5,339 bases of DNA. It comes from Chloroflexota bacterium. Lineage in GTDB: Bacteria > Chloroflexota > Anaerolineae > 4572-78. Shown one piece after another: positions 1 through 5,339 of this stretch (its first letter is position 1; every line of letters starts with the position of its first letter). The notes beneath the pieces were generated by a model, which searched no databases, had not been told where the DNA came from, and was given only the letters and a program-made list of their open reading frames with translations. The stretch covers positions 1 to 5,339 of the forward strand of contig JAJRSQ010000442.1 of assembly GCA_024278725.1 (NCBI GenBank). The letters run 5' to 3'. The translations under genes and the position numbers were made by a program.

Positions 1-2396
1 AGTTCCGACAGATGGTTCGCCTGCCGCTCAATGATGGTCAGAAACTCGCGTCGGGTGGCGTCGTCGGGGACATCGCCGCTCAGAATCAGGCGTATGAAGC
101 CCTGAATGGAAAAGAGCGGGGTGCGCAATTCATGTGAAATGGTGGAGATGAAATCATCTTTCAATCGCTCGAGCCGCCGTTCATGGGTGATGTCATGAAT
201 CAGGCGCACTTCGCCGAGCAATTGGCGGTTTTCATCTCTGACGGGGGTGGCGATGATGCGCAGGGTCGTTTCGTCTTTGCCCGGTAATTGCACGTCGCTG
301 GCGAGTTGTCCGGTGTGCCGGTTGCGTTTCAGCGGCGCGGCTATCAACTTCAGCTTTGAGGGCATTTTGGGATTGTTGATATTTTGCCCCAAAATATCGG
401 CGGTGCGCATCTTCAACATACGCGCCAGCACCGGGTTCACGGTGATGATATTCCCTTTGCGGTTGATGAGCAATACGCCGTCCGCCATGTGCTCAAGGAT
501 GGCGCGGGTGCGATGTTCCTCAAACGAGACTTTTTGAAAGAGGCGGGCGTTTTGGATGGCAATGGCGGCGTGATTGGCGGCGATGCTCAACAGCCGTTCC
601 TGCGCCTTGCCGAAAGCGTGCGCGCGGGTGTCATCCAAGTTGATTGCCCCGATGATTTCACCTTGAAACACCAGCGGAACCACAACCAGCGAGCGAATGG
701 AATGGTCGAAAAAAATGAAATCCGGGTCGTTGCGGGTGTCCGCCACGTAGATGGTTTTTTTGCGGGCGACGGCTTGCCCGGCTGCGCCTTCTCCCACTGC
801 CAGCCGCGCCGCGTTTTGCCATCGTTTTTTGATGCCCGCCGCTGCTTTGATTTCCAGATATTTCCCGGAATCATCCAGCAGGAACAGGACGCAGGCGCGG
901 CAATCGACAATTTCTTTGACGGTGGTGACGATGTTGTGCAGCAGTTCATCCAATTGCAGCGGCGAGGTGGAGATGATTTGGCGCGAAAGGGTATACAACG
1001 TGCTGACTTCCATGAGCCGCTGTTGCGTTTGCTGCAATAAATCCAGTTGATTGATGATGATGGCGGCTTGGTTCGCCAGCGCTTGCCCCAACTGGGTATC
1101 ATTGTCGGAAAAATGACGCTGGAATCGACGGTCATACACTTCCAGCAACCCCAGTTTGTGGGAGCTGTCGCCCAGCGGGATTGCCAAAATGCTTTGCCAC
1201 CCGTATCGCGCCCAGTAATGTTCATCCGTGTTGGCATTCAGCCGGGATACGGCAACCCGTTTTGACACCGGCTGCATATTTTTCATCACCTGCATGCCGA
1301 TGGGGTCGCTGGCGAGGGGGATGGGCTGGTGCAAATTGCGCCACGTGCGGGGCGGCGTGTCCGCGTCCGGCGCAACATATTCCGCGATGGCGGTCAGCGT
1401 GTTGCCGGTGCTGTCCCACCGGGAAATGGTGCATGCGCCCACCTCCAGCGCCTCGGTGATTTTTTCCACCAGCGCGTTGATGGCATCGGTGACTTTGCCT
1501 CCCCGGCTGAGCGCGGCGTTGGTTTCCAGCAATATCTGCTTCTCTTTATATTGATGCGCCACCGTCGTTTGAAGGTCGGCGGCATCCAGCAACATCGTCA
1601 GCTCGCTGGCAACCGCATCCAAAAACGACAAATCGGTGAGAGTGTACGGTTGCAATCCGTGATTCAAAATTTGGATGATGCCCAATACCTGCTGTTGTTT
1701 CAGCATAGGGGCAACCATCTCTTCATGCACATCGGAGATGGGAGGGGGCAGGGGATAGGGGATGCGATGCGAAATTTGCGGTGAGCCGGTGACCAACGCC
1801 TGTTTCACGATGCTGTCGGTGCTGGAAATGGTCTGAGCCAAACCGGCTTTTTCTTTTTCGGTCGGTTTGGTGTTTATCCATTGCGCGACGGGCAAACTAA
1901 ATAACCCGGAAATATCGGTGGTGAGGTAGAGGTTCACGCTGGAACTGTAAAAAACATCCGAAAGAAGCTCGACCACGTTTTCCAATAGTTGTTTGGAATT
2001 GGAGACGTGCTGCGCCATTGCCGGCAATTTTGAAAGCGCGCCGATGCGCTGGTGCTGGGAAGAGATGTTCGATGTTTCCCCCAGAATTGCCATCACCTGT
2101 GTTTGGGTGGCGCTAAAAAATTGCCAGAATTCCGGATTCTGGCGGGGCAGGATTTCAGCGGTGGATTGAAAAAGCGCGGCAATTTTTAACAGCGGCAGGT
2201 TCAGTTGAACCAACGCGGGGAAAATATCATCCCGTTTGCCGCTTGAGGTGAGAATTTGCAGCCAGTATGGCATATGCTCGGCGTCGATGGTTCCCTGTGC
2301 GGCTTGCTGTAATTGCGGCAAAGAATCATGAAGCCACTGTTGAAATGCAATATGCTTTTGGGTACGGTCTGATAAACTGTGGATGGTGGTTGCCAC
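1..2396 (-). CDS. GAF-GAF-GAF-PAS sensor histidine kinase, 3' end outside window
   Basis: Soluble sensor kinase of a two-component system. It would autophosphorylate a His in response to a cytoplasmic signal and pass the phosphate to a response regulator not seen here. The frame is open for 798 codons and runs off the left edge. Domains by reading: about 1-125, a helical region I cannot name; about 130-280, a divergent GAF; about 290-450, a second GAF; about 460-620, a third and most typical GAF (DCRACVLFLLDDSGKYLEI, GEGAAGQAVA, VVPLVFQGEIIGAINLD); about 625-735, PAS (ILEHMADGVLLINRKGNII); then a linker helix and HisKA. The phospho-acceptor is His755 in the H-box ISHELRTPL, forward positions 132-134. 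The HATPase_c domain must lie beyond position 1. No membrane segment is visible. The GTG start is chosen because an in-frame TAG lies five codons upstream (2409-2411) and a good Shine-Dalgarno precedes it. The GAF ligands cannot be told from sequence. Confidence 0.93.
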   Translation of the reverse strand, partial: MATTIHSLSDRTQKHIAFQQWLHDSLPQLQQAAQGTIDAEHMPYWLQILTSSGKRDDIFPALVQLNLPLLKIAALFQSTAEILPRQNPEFWQFFSATQTQVMAILGETSNISSQHQRIGALSKLPAMAQHVSNSKQLLENVVELLSDVFYSSSVNLYLTTDISGLFSLPVAQWINTKPTEKEKAGLAQTISSTDSIVKQALVTGSPQISHRIPYPLPPPISDVHEEMVAPMLKQQQVLGIIQILNHGLQPYTLTDLSFLDAVASELTMLLDAADLQTTVAHQYKEKQILLETNAALSRGGKVTDAINALVEKITEALEVGACTISRWDSTGNTLTAIAEYVAPDADTPPRTWRNLHQPIPLASDPIGMQVMKNMQPVSKRVAVSRLNANTDEHYWARYGWQSILAIPLGDSSHKLGLLEVYDRRFQRHFSDNDTQLGQALANQAAIIINQLDLLQQTQQRLMEVSTLYTLSRQIISTSPLQLDELLHNIVTTVKEIVDCRACVLFLLDDSGKYLEIKAAAGIKKRWQNAARLAVGEGAAGQAVARKKTIYVADTRNDPDFIFFDHSIRSLVVVPLVFQGEIIGAINLDDTRAHAFGKAQERLLSIAANHAAIAIQNARLFQKVSFEEHRTRAILEHMADGVLLINRKGNIITVNPVLARMLKMRTADILGQNINNPKMPSKLKLIAAPLKRNRHTGQLASDVQLPGKDETTLRIIATPVRDENRQLLGEVRLIHDITHERRLERLKDDFISTISHELRTPLFSIQGFIRLILSGDVPDDATRREFLTIIERQANHLSE

Positions 2397-2404
2397 AGGT
2401 ATAT

Positions 2405-2410
2405 TCCCCT
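2405..2410 (-). promoter_or_regulatory. Ribosome binding site deciding the GTG start of the histidine kinase
   Basis: Read on the minus strand this is AGGGGA, eight bases before the GTG at 2396-2394. It overlaps an in-frame TAG (2411-2409), so no earlier start in this frame is possible. The pair fixes the kinase start at GTG. Confidence 0.75.
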
Positions 2411-2435
2411 AGTAAGACAGTGTAGCATTTCATAC

Positions 2436-2464
2436 ATGGTAGCATAAAGCACATGTGATGGCAA
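2436..2464 (-). promoter_or_regulatory. Possible sigma70-type promoter for the histidine kinase
   Basis: On the minus strand a TTGCCA box (2464-2459, five of six to TTGACA) is followed after 17 bases by TACCAT (2441-2436, four of six to TATAAT). This would give a leader of about 30-35 bases before the GTG start. The -10 match is weak, so this is a candidate only. It overlaps an imperfect palindrome at 2451-2474 (ACATG..ATG, 5-base loop, CAT.CATGT) that could be an operator or coincidence. Confidence 0.35.
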
Positions 2465-2500
2465 GCATCCATGTAGTTTGGGAAAAAGCACAGGCAATTT

Positions 2501-2528
2501 TTGCGTTCACTGTTTATTAGGGTAATAT
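2501..2528 (+). promoter_or_regulatory. Possible promoter for the phosphatidyltransferase gene
   Basis: TTGCGT (2501-2506) is followed after 16 bases by TAATAT (2523-2528), upstream of the start at 2562. The match to sigma70 boxes is only moderate (three and four of six), but the position is suitable and the region is AT-rich. No other upstream gene on this strand could supply transcription within the window. Confidence 0.3.
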
Positions 2529-2561
2529 TGTGATTGAAAATTATGAAATAGGACTGATTTT

Positions 2562-3152
2562 ATGCTGACAGATTTAGCCAGAAAATATACGCGCATTTTT
2601 ATTGAACCGATTGCTCGCTTTATCGGATGGACGGGTATTTCACCCAATTTTATCACCGTGGTGGGATTTCTGCTCACAGTTGGGGTGGCGGTGGTCATTG
2701 GGATGGGGCATCTGCGCATCGGGGGCTTGCTGATTGTGCTGGCGGCGGGCTTCGATGCGGTGGATGGCACGCTCGCGCGTACGATGGGACGCACCAGTCG
2801 CTTCGGGGCGTTTCTCGATTCCACGCTCGACCGTTTTTCGGAGGCAATCATCTTTTTGGGATTGTTCATCTTTCTGGCAGGGCAGGGGGCGCAAACCGAA
2901 CTGGTGTTGATTTATATGACCATCGTCGGGTCGCTGATGGTGAGTTATGCTCGCGCCCGCGCGGAAGGCATCGGGGTGGAGTTGAAACGCGGATTGCTCA
3001 CCCGCTTCGAGCGCGTCGGTTTGCTGGTGATTGGGCTGGTCTTCAACCAATTGCTGATTGTGTTGTGGATTTTGGCAATTTTTTCCAACTTCACGGCGGT
3101 TCAGCGCATCTATCTGGTGTGGCGCATCACCGGCGGCGAGTTGGGCGGATAA
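2562..3152 (+). CDS. CDP-alcohol phosphatidyltransferase, phosphatidylinositol-phosphate-synthase-like
   Basis: Integral membrane enzyme that transfers a phosphatidyl group from CDP-diacylglycerol to an alcohol, releasing CMP, in phospholipid head-group synthesis. The 196-residue protein has the complete family signature D-x2-D-G-x2-A-R-x8-G-x3-D-x3-D: D65, D68, G69, A72, R73, G82, D86 and D90, the last being the usual catalytic base. Hydrophobic segments lie at about 32-48, 54-64, 94-108, 113-128 and 152-176. Features beyond the core (PIAR near 16-19, SYARARAEG at 128-136, TRFER at 147-151, AVQRIYLVW at 179-187) match, from memory, the arrangement of mycobacterial PIP synthase (PgsA1). Inositol 1-phosphate is therefore the favoured acceptor, but the substrate is inferred. 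AGGA at 2550-2553 sits eight bases before the ATG. The gene stands alone, divergent from the kinase, and ends at a strong terminator. The usual actinobacterial partners (acyltransferase, mannosyltransferase) are not adjacent. Confidence 0.92.
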   Translation: MLTDLARKYTRIFIEPIARFIGWTGISPNFITVVGFLLTVGVAVVIGMGHLRIGGLLIVLAAGFDAVDGTLARTMGRTSRFGAFLDSTLDRFSEAIIFLGLFIFLAGQGAQTELVLIYMTIVGSLMVSYARARAEGIGVELKRGLLTRFERVGLLVIGLVFNQLLIVLWILAIFSNFTAVQRIYLVWRITGGELGG

Positions 3153-3167
3153 AATTTCGGCAAAAAG

Positions 3168-3202
3168 AAAAGCCTGTCACCCGAACGGTGGCAGGCTTTT
3201 TT
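3168..3202 (+). terminator. Rho-independent terminator, probably bidirectional
   Basis: A 14-bp stem (3168-3181 with 3187-3200) has one G-U wobble, a five-base loop CGAAC, and ends in TTTTTT. It lies 15 bases after the phosphatidyltransferase stop. On the minus strand the same hairpin is followed by TTTTCTTTTT, so it can also stop transcription of the convergent surface-protein gene that ends at 3351. Confidence 0.9.
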
Positions 3203-3213
3203 GTTGTGCGGAA

Positions 3214-3340
3214 GTATCTTATCTATACAGCTATCGGTGAAACAGGTGTCATTGCGAGCGTAGCGAAGCAATCTCCGTGTTTGAATAATGGGGATTGCTT
3301 CAGCCCTACGGGCTTCGCAATGACACCCCCGTATAGATAC
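3214..3340. repeat. MITE/REP-like palindromic intergenic element
   Basis: A nested inverted repeat fills the gap between two convergent genes. The outer arms are ATCTATAC (3221-3228) and GTATAGAT (3331-3338). Next come 13-bp perfect arms, GGTGTCATTGCGA (3245-3257) and its complement (3315-3327). Then CGTAG (3259-3263) pairs with CTACG (3306-3310). An inner 12-bp stem with one mismatch follows (3265-3276 with 3290-3301), around a 13-base loop. The core CATTGCGAGCGTAGCGAAGCAATC with its mirror TTCGCAATGAC is, from memory, of a type dispersed in many copies in various bacterial genomes. There is no coding capacity, so any transposition would rely on a transposase elsewhere. The exact element ends are uncertain and no clear target duplication is seen. 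Confidence 0.8.
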
Positions 3341-3350
3341 GTGCGAAAAA

Positions 3351-4328
3351 CTATTCTGTGCGGCGGGTCATCGTGCGCATCCCGGCATACCCCAGCCCGA
3401 CGATGAACGCCAGCGAGAGAAGTATCAGCGGCAGAACATTGGTGGACATGTCCGTGTCGTCGCCGGTGGTGGGGATGAGCGCATTTGCGCCATCGGTGGC
3501 GGCAGTCCCCGCCGAGCCGCTCGCCGGTTGCCACGTGACGGCGAGCCGTTGGGGCGAATATTGCTGGTCGTACATTAGCGTCACTTCGCCGGTCAGTGTG
3601 GTGTCACCCAAGCCGTCACCTGCGGTGGCGGCGATGGTGAAGGTGGCGGTTTCACCGGTGGGCAGGGTGTCAATTGTGCCGAGAACGGTATTTTCACTGA
3701 CTTCCGCCGTGCCGGTGGACGCTTCGGCGGTGGTGGGGGTGACGCCGTCCGGCAGAACCACCTTCAGCGTGATATTCGTCGCCTCACCCCCGCTTTGATT
3801 TTTCACCATCACCGAAAATGAAGTCGCTTCACCTGCGCGCGCGGTCATTTCGGTGGAATCTATCATCAGTACCACCGGCAGCGGGGCGTCTCCCCAGCGG
3901 AAACCCATGTTGACCGTCTCTCCGGCGGTGTTCACCTGCCAATCTTCGTTGACCGGATGCGCATCGGGGGGGAGTTTGAGCCGCAACCGCGCCGTACCAT
4001 CCCCCAAGCCCATAAATTGGAAGAATCCGTTGCTATCGGACATCGCTTCCAGCGACCAACCCCCGCCATCCAGCACCACGGGGATGCCCGCTTGCGGCGC
4101 GCCGCCGCCGGTGTAATCCACCACATAGCCGGAGACCACGCCCGTTTTCGGCGCGACGACCGGCTGGCTGACTGTCGCGGGGGCGGATGTTGCCGCCGGG
4201 GTGGGCGTCGCGGTGGGGATGGTGGTCGGCGTGGGACGCTGTGCCTGCGCGGTGGGTGTGCTCATCAGCATTGATGCGGCGATGAGCAATATGGCGATGA
4301 TAAATATTGATAGCGGTATTCTTTTCAT
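3351..4328 (-). CDS. Secreted surface protein with carboxypeptidase-regulatory-like and DUF11-like domains and a sortase-like C-terminal anchor
   Basis: A 325-residue exported protein likely displayed on the cell surface; its binding partner is unknown. Residues 1-29 form a signal peptide: basic MKR, a hydrophobic stretch, and AQA before Q30. Residues 31-60 are a Thr/Pro/Ala-rich linker typical of an extended, possibly glycosylated stalk. About 61-145 resembles a carboxypeptidase-regulatory-like beta-sandwich (VVSGYVVDYTGGG, then DSNGFFQFMGLGDG). About 152-265 resembles a DUF11/CARDB-type Ig-like repeat (ARAGEATSFSVMVKNQSGGEA, then a second half ending near 265). The C-terminus has IPTTGD at 285-290, a hydrophobic helix at about 298-315 and the basic end RTMTRRTE. 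This is the order of an LPxTG-type sorting signal with Ile in place of Leu, although simple membrane anchoring is equally possible. A GAGG 6 bases upstream and a strong promoter precede the ATG. Confidence 0.88.
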   Translation of the reverse strand: MKRIPLSIFIIAILLIAASMLMSTPTAQAQRPTPTTIPTATPTPAATSAPATVSQPVVAPKTGVVSGYVVDYTGGGAPQAGIPVVLDGGGWSLEAMSDSNGFFQFMGLGDGTARLRLKLPPDAHPVNEDWQVNTAGETVNMGFRWGDAPLPVVLMIDSTEMTARAGEATSFSVMVKNQSGGEATNITLKVVLPDGVTPTTAEASTGTAEVSENTVLGTIDTLPTGETATFTIAATAGDGLGDTTLTGEVTLMYDQQYSPQRLAVTWQPASGSAGTAATDGANALIPTTGDDTDMSTNVLPLILLSLAFIVGLGYAGMRTMTRRTE

Positions 4329-4360
4329 TTCACACCTCGGCTTATGTAAACCATATTGAT

Positions 4361-4389
4361 ATTATAACGGATTTTCGGGCATTTTGCAA
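4361..4389 (-). promoter_or_regulatory. Near-consensus sigma70-type promoter for the surface protein gene
   Basis: On the minus strand TTGCAA (4389-4384) is followed, after exactly 17 bases, by a perfect TATAAT (4366-4361). Transcription would begin near 4354, giving a short leader of about 25 bases with a GAGG Shine-Dalgarno (4338-4335) before the ATG at 4328. This makes the surface protein its own transcription unit, separate from the AT-rich gene upstream. Confidence 0.75.
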
Positions 4390-4471
4390 GGGTGTTTTCG
4401 CAGAGATACATTTTAGTTGAGGGCATATTTTTGACTCGAAATTTACTTTCGGGCTAATATGATTTATTGTT

Positions 4472-5113
4472 TCAAATATATTGCCTCACCACTCGTTCTA
4501 ATCCAAGATATTTCCCCATAGTTTTTCCAAAGAGTTCGTTATTCTCCTTCAAATACATAAAATTAAACCACTCTTTGCTTTTCTTGACCTCTCTTAGTTT
4601 CGCCAATACTTTCCCTTTTTGGGGTTGAGAAGCGAAAGTTATGAGTAATGCTTTCATTTCCGGATGAGATGCCTTGAATTTCTCTAGTTTTTCCATTTCA
4701 TCTGCGATTGTATTGAACCCGTTAGTAAAATATACTTTTACAGAGATAACAGCTATCAATTTGTCAGATTGAAAAACTACAATGTCAGGCTTGTATTTTT
4801 TGTCATTAATAACAAGAGGTATATTGCATCCAAGCCGACAATTTTCAGAGATAAATTGAAATTGCTGCTCTGAAACAGATTTTCGTACAAATGACGAACC
4901 ACCTAATTGGTGAAATAAATATCTAAAAATAATAAGTTCAGATAGTCCGGTGAAACCTTCTGAGTTGCCTTTAAATTTCTTTGAGGTGTTGAAAAATTTC
5001 CAATATATCTCGGCAACATTCGCACATGTAAGCTTTTTACGATTTTTAATGAGGTAAGAGTCTATCTCTTTGAAAAAGATTTCGCCGAAATCAGGAATAT
5101 TGATTTTGTCCAT
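4472..5113 (-). CDS. PD-(D/E)XK nuclease-like protein, variant S-x-K active site
   Basis: I do not recognise a named family for this 213-residue protein. The visible layout fits a PD-(D/E)XK endonuclease core. There is a helix with an acidic residue (LSELIIFRYLFHQL, E59), a strand pair holding P109-D110 (KYKPDIVVF), then a strand AVISVKVYF with S124 and K126. A charged helix follows (about 135-148, D138, E139, E141), then a strand KALLITF (154-160). The usual acid two residues before the Lys is Ser; E139 or E141 in the next helix could replace it. No signal peptide or membrane span is seen, so the protein is probably cytoplasmic. An in-frame TAA three codons upstream makes this ATG the first available start. 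No good Shine-Dalgarno is present; a GGAG is about 17 bases away, too far. GC is about one third in sampled lines against roughly 60% or more in its neighbours, which suggests transfer. Restriction or defence is a guess. Confidence 0.75.
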   Translation of the reverse strand: MDKINIPDFGEIFFKEIDSYLIKNRKKLTCANVAEIYWKFFNTSKKFKGNSEGFTGLSELIIFRYLFHQLGGSSFVRKSVSEQQFQFISENCRLGCNIPLVINDKKYKPDIVVFQSDKLIAVISVKVYFTNGFNTIADEMEKLEKFKASHPEMKALLITFASQPQKGKVLAKLREVKKSKEWFNFMYLKENNELFGKTMGKYLGLERVVRQYI

Positions 5114-5146
5114 TTCGATTTATTTGGATACTCCCTAGCAACAATG

Positions 5147-5179
5147 CCGTAGGAACAGACCATTGACCTGTCCCTACGG
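5147..5179. repeat. Palindrome with 12-bp stem between two minus-strand genes
   Basis: CCGTAGGAACAG (5147-5158) pairs with CTGTCCCTACGG (5168-5179) around a nine-base loop. Read as minus-strand RNA, all twelve positions pair, one as G-U; on the plus strand one pair is an A-C mismatch. The hairpin begins just after the stop of the CARDB-like gene, so it could end or protect that transcript, but no U-run follows on the minus strand. A run TTTTACTTTT follows on the plus strand, where no gene is seen. It may instead be a dispersed GTAGGGACAGG-type repeat. Confidence 0.6.
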
Positions 5180-5181
5180 TT

Positions 5182-5339
5182 TTACTTTTCCCCTGATGCC
5201 GGGGTGGGCGTGCCCGCCGGATGCGCGTTCGCCGGCGCCACGCCGCTGTCCGGGACTTCCCGCGCGACGGTGAAACTCACCGGACCGAAAAGGTTGTTGC
5301 TTTCGTTATTTTCGGCGATATTGCCGCCGGAGTCTACCA
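5182..5339 (-). CDS. C-terminal fragment of a CARDB-like extracellular protein, 5' end outside window
   Basis: The last 51 residues of a protein entering from the right edge, ending at TAA (5184-5182). The fragment begins VDSGGNIAENNESNNLFGPV, the usual closing pattern of a CARDB domain (D..G.I.E.NE.NN followed by a final beta strand, here VSFTVAR). It then ends in a short Pro/Ala/Thr tail (PAGTPTPASGEK) with no membrane anchor. CARDB domains are Ig-like adhesion or scaffold modules of secreted proteins. The GC-rich codon use matches the surface protein at 3351-4328 and contrasts with the AT-rich gene between them. Nothing can be said about the N-terminal part. Confidence 0.75.
   Translation of the reverse strand, partial: VDSGGNIAENNESNNLFGPVSFTVAREVPDSGVAPANAHPAGTPTPASGEK

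Noticed and set aside
384..1040. Long plus-strand open frame (218 codons) opposite the histidine kinase.
   Set aside because: It is the antisense shadow of the GAF/PAS region; the opposite strand gives clear GAF, PAS and HisKA motifs in one uninterrupted frame.
587..1237. Minus-strand open frame of 216 codons within the kinase.
   Set aside because: It is out of frame with the kinase and its translation is Trp/Arg/Ser-rich with no domain pattern, while the frame with GAF motifs passes straight through.
2201..2497. Minus-strand open frame with an ATG at 2497 upstream of the kinase.
   Set aside because: It uses a different frame from the kinase and overlaps its start; it has no RBS support, and the GTG frame continues for almost 800 codons with domains.
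2627..3406. Plus-strand open frame of 259 codons overlapping the phosphatidyltransferase.
   Set aside because: It is a +1-type shadow, Gly/His/Arg-rich, and it crosses the terminator and the palindromic repeat; the overlapping frame has the intact catalytic motif.
3957..4274. Plus-strand open frame opposite the signal peptide and linker of the surface protein.
   Set aside because: It is the complement of Thr/Pro-rich codons, giving low-complexity Arg/Gly runs; no RBS or family pattern.
4434..4456. Small hairpin CGAAA-GTAAA-TTTCG downstream of the nuclease-like gene, considered as its terminator.
   Set aside because: The stem is only five bp and AT-rich, without a U-run directly after it; too weak to call.
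5114..5146. Promoter for the nuclease-like gene.
   Set aside because: No pair of boxes with suitable spacing was found; transcription may read through from the right or use boxes I cannot recognise.

Overview
The window looks like chromosomal DNA from a high-GC bacterium, most plausibly a Chloroflexota (Anaerolineae-like) lineage. The reasons are a GAF-rich soluble sensor histidine kinase, a phosphatidylinositol-phosphate-synthase-like enzyme, and secreted CARDB/DUF11-type proteins with Thr/Pro linkers and a sortase-like tail. This taxonomic guess is inferred from gene style, not from a marker gene.

Layout, left to right. (1) Positions 1-2396, minus strand: a large sensor histidine kinase with a GTG start and no stop inside the window. 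It has an N-terminal helical region, three GAF domains, a PAS domain and the start of HisKA; its ATPase domain lies beyond the left edge. (2) 2397-2561: a divergent intergenic region with an RBS and a possible promoter on each side. (3) 2562-3152, plus strand: a complete CDP-alcohol phosphatidyltransferase with an intact catalytic motif, closed by a strong rho-independent hairpin at 3168-3202. (4) 3214-3340: a non-coding, highly palindromic MITE/REP-like element. (5) 3351-4328, minus strand: a secreted, membrane- or wall-anchored protein with signal peptide, Thr/Pro linker, carboxypeptidase-regulatory-like domain, DUF11-like domain and IPTTG-TM-basic tail. It is preceded by a near-consensus sigma70-type promoter at 4361-4389. 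(6) 4472-5113, minus strand: an AT-rich gene for a small PD-(D/E)XK-nuclease-like protein with an S-x-K variant active site. Its base composition is sharply different from both neighbours. (7) 5147-5179: a 12-bp-stem palindrome. (8) 5182-5339, minus strand: the C-terminal end of another CARDB-like extracellular protein that enters from the right edge.

The genes do not form one obvious pathway. The kinase and the lipid enzyme are divergent and probably unrelated. The two cell-surface genes share strand and style and may once have been adjacent, with the AT-rich nuclease-like gene inserted between them as a small cargo. That gene is the most interesting item: a possible orphan restriction or defence nuclease with a migrated catalytic acid, as in the Cfr10I/NgoMIV enzymes.
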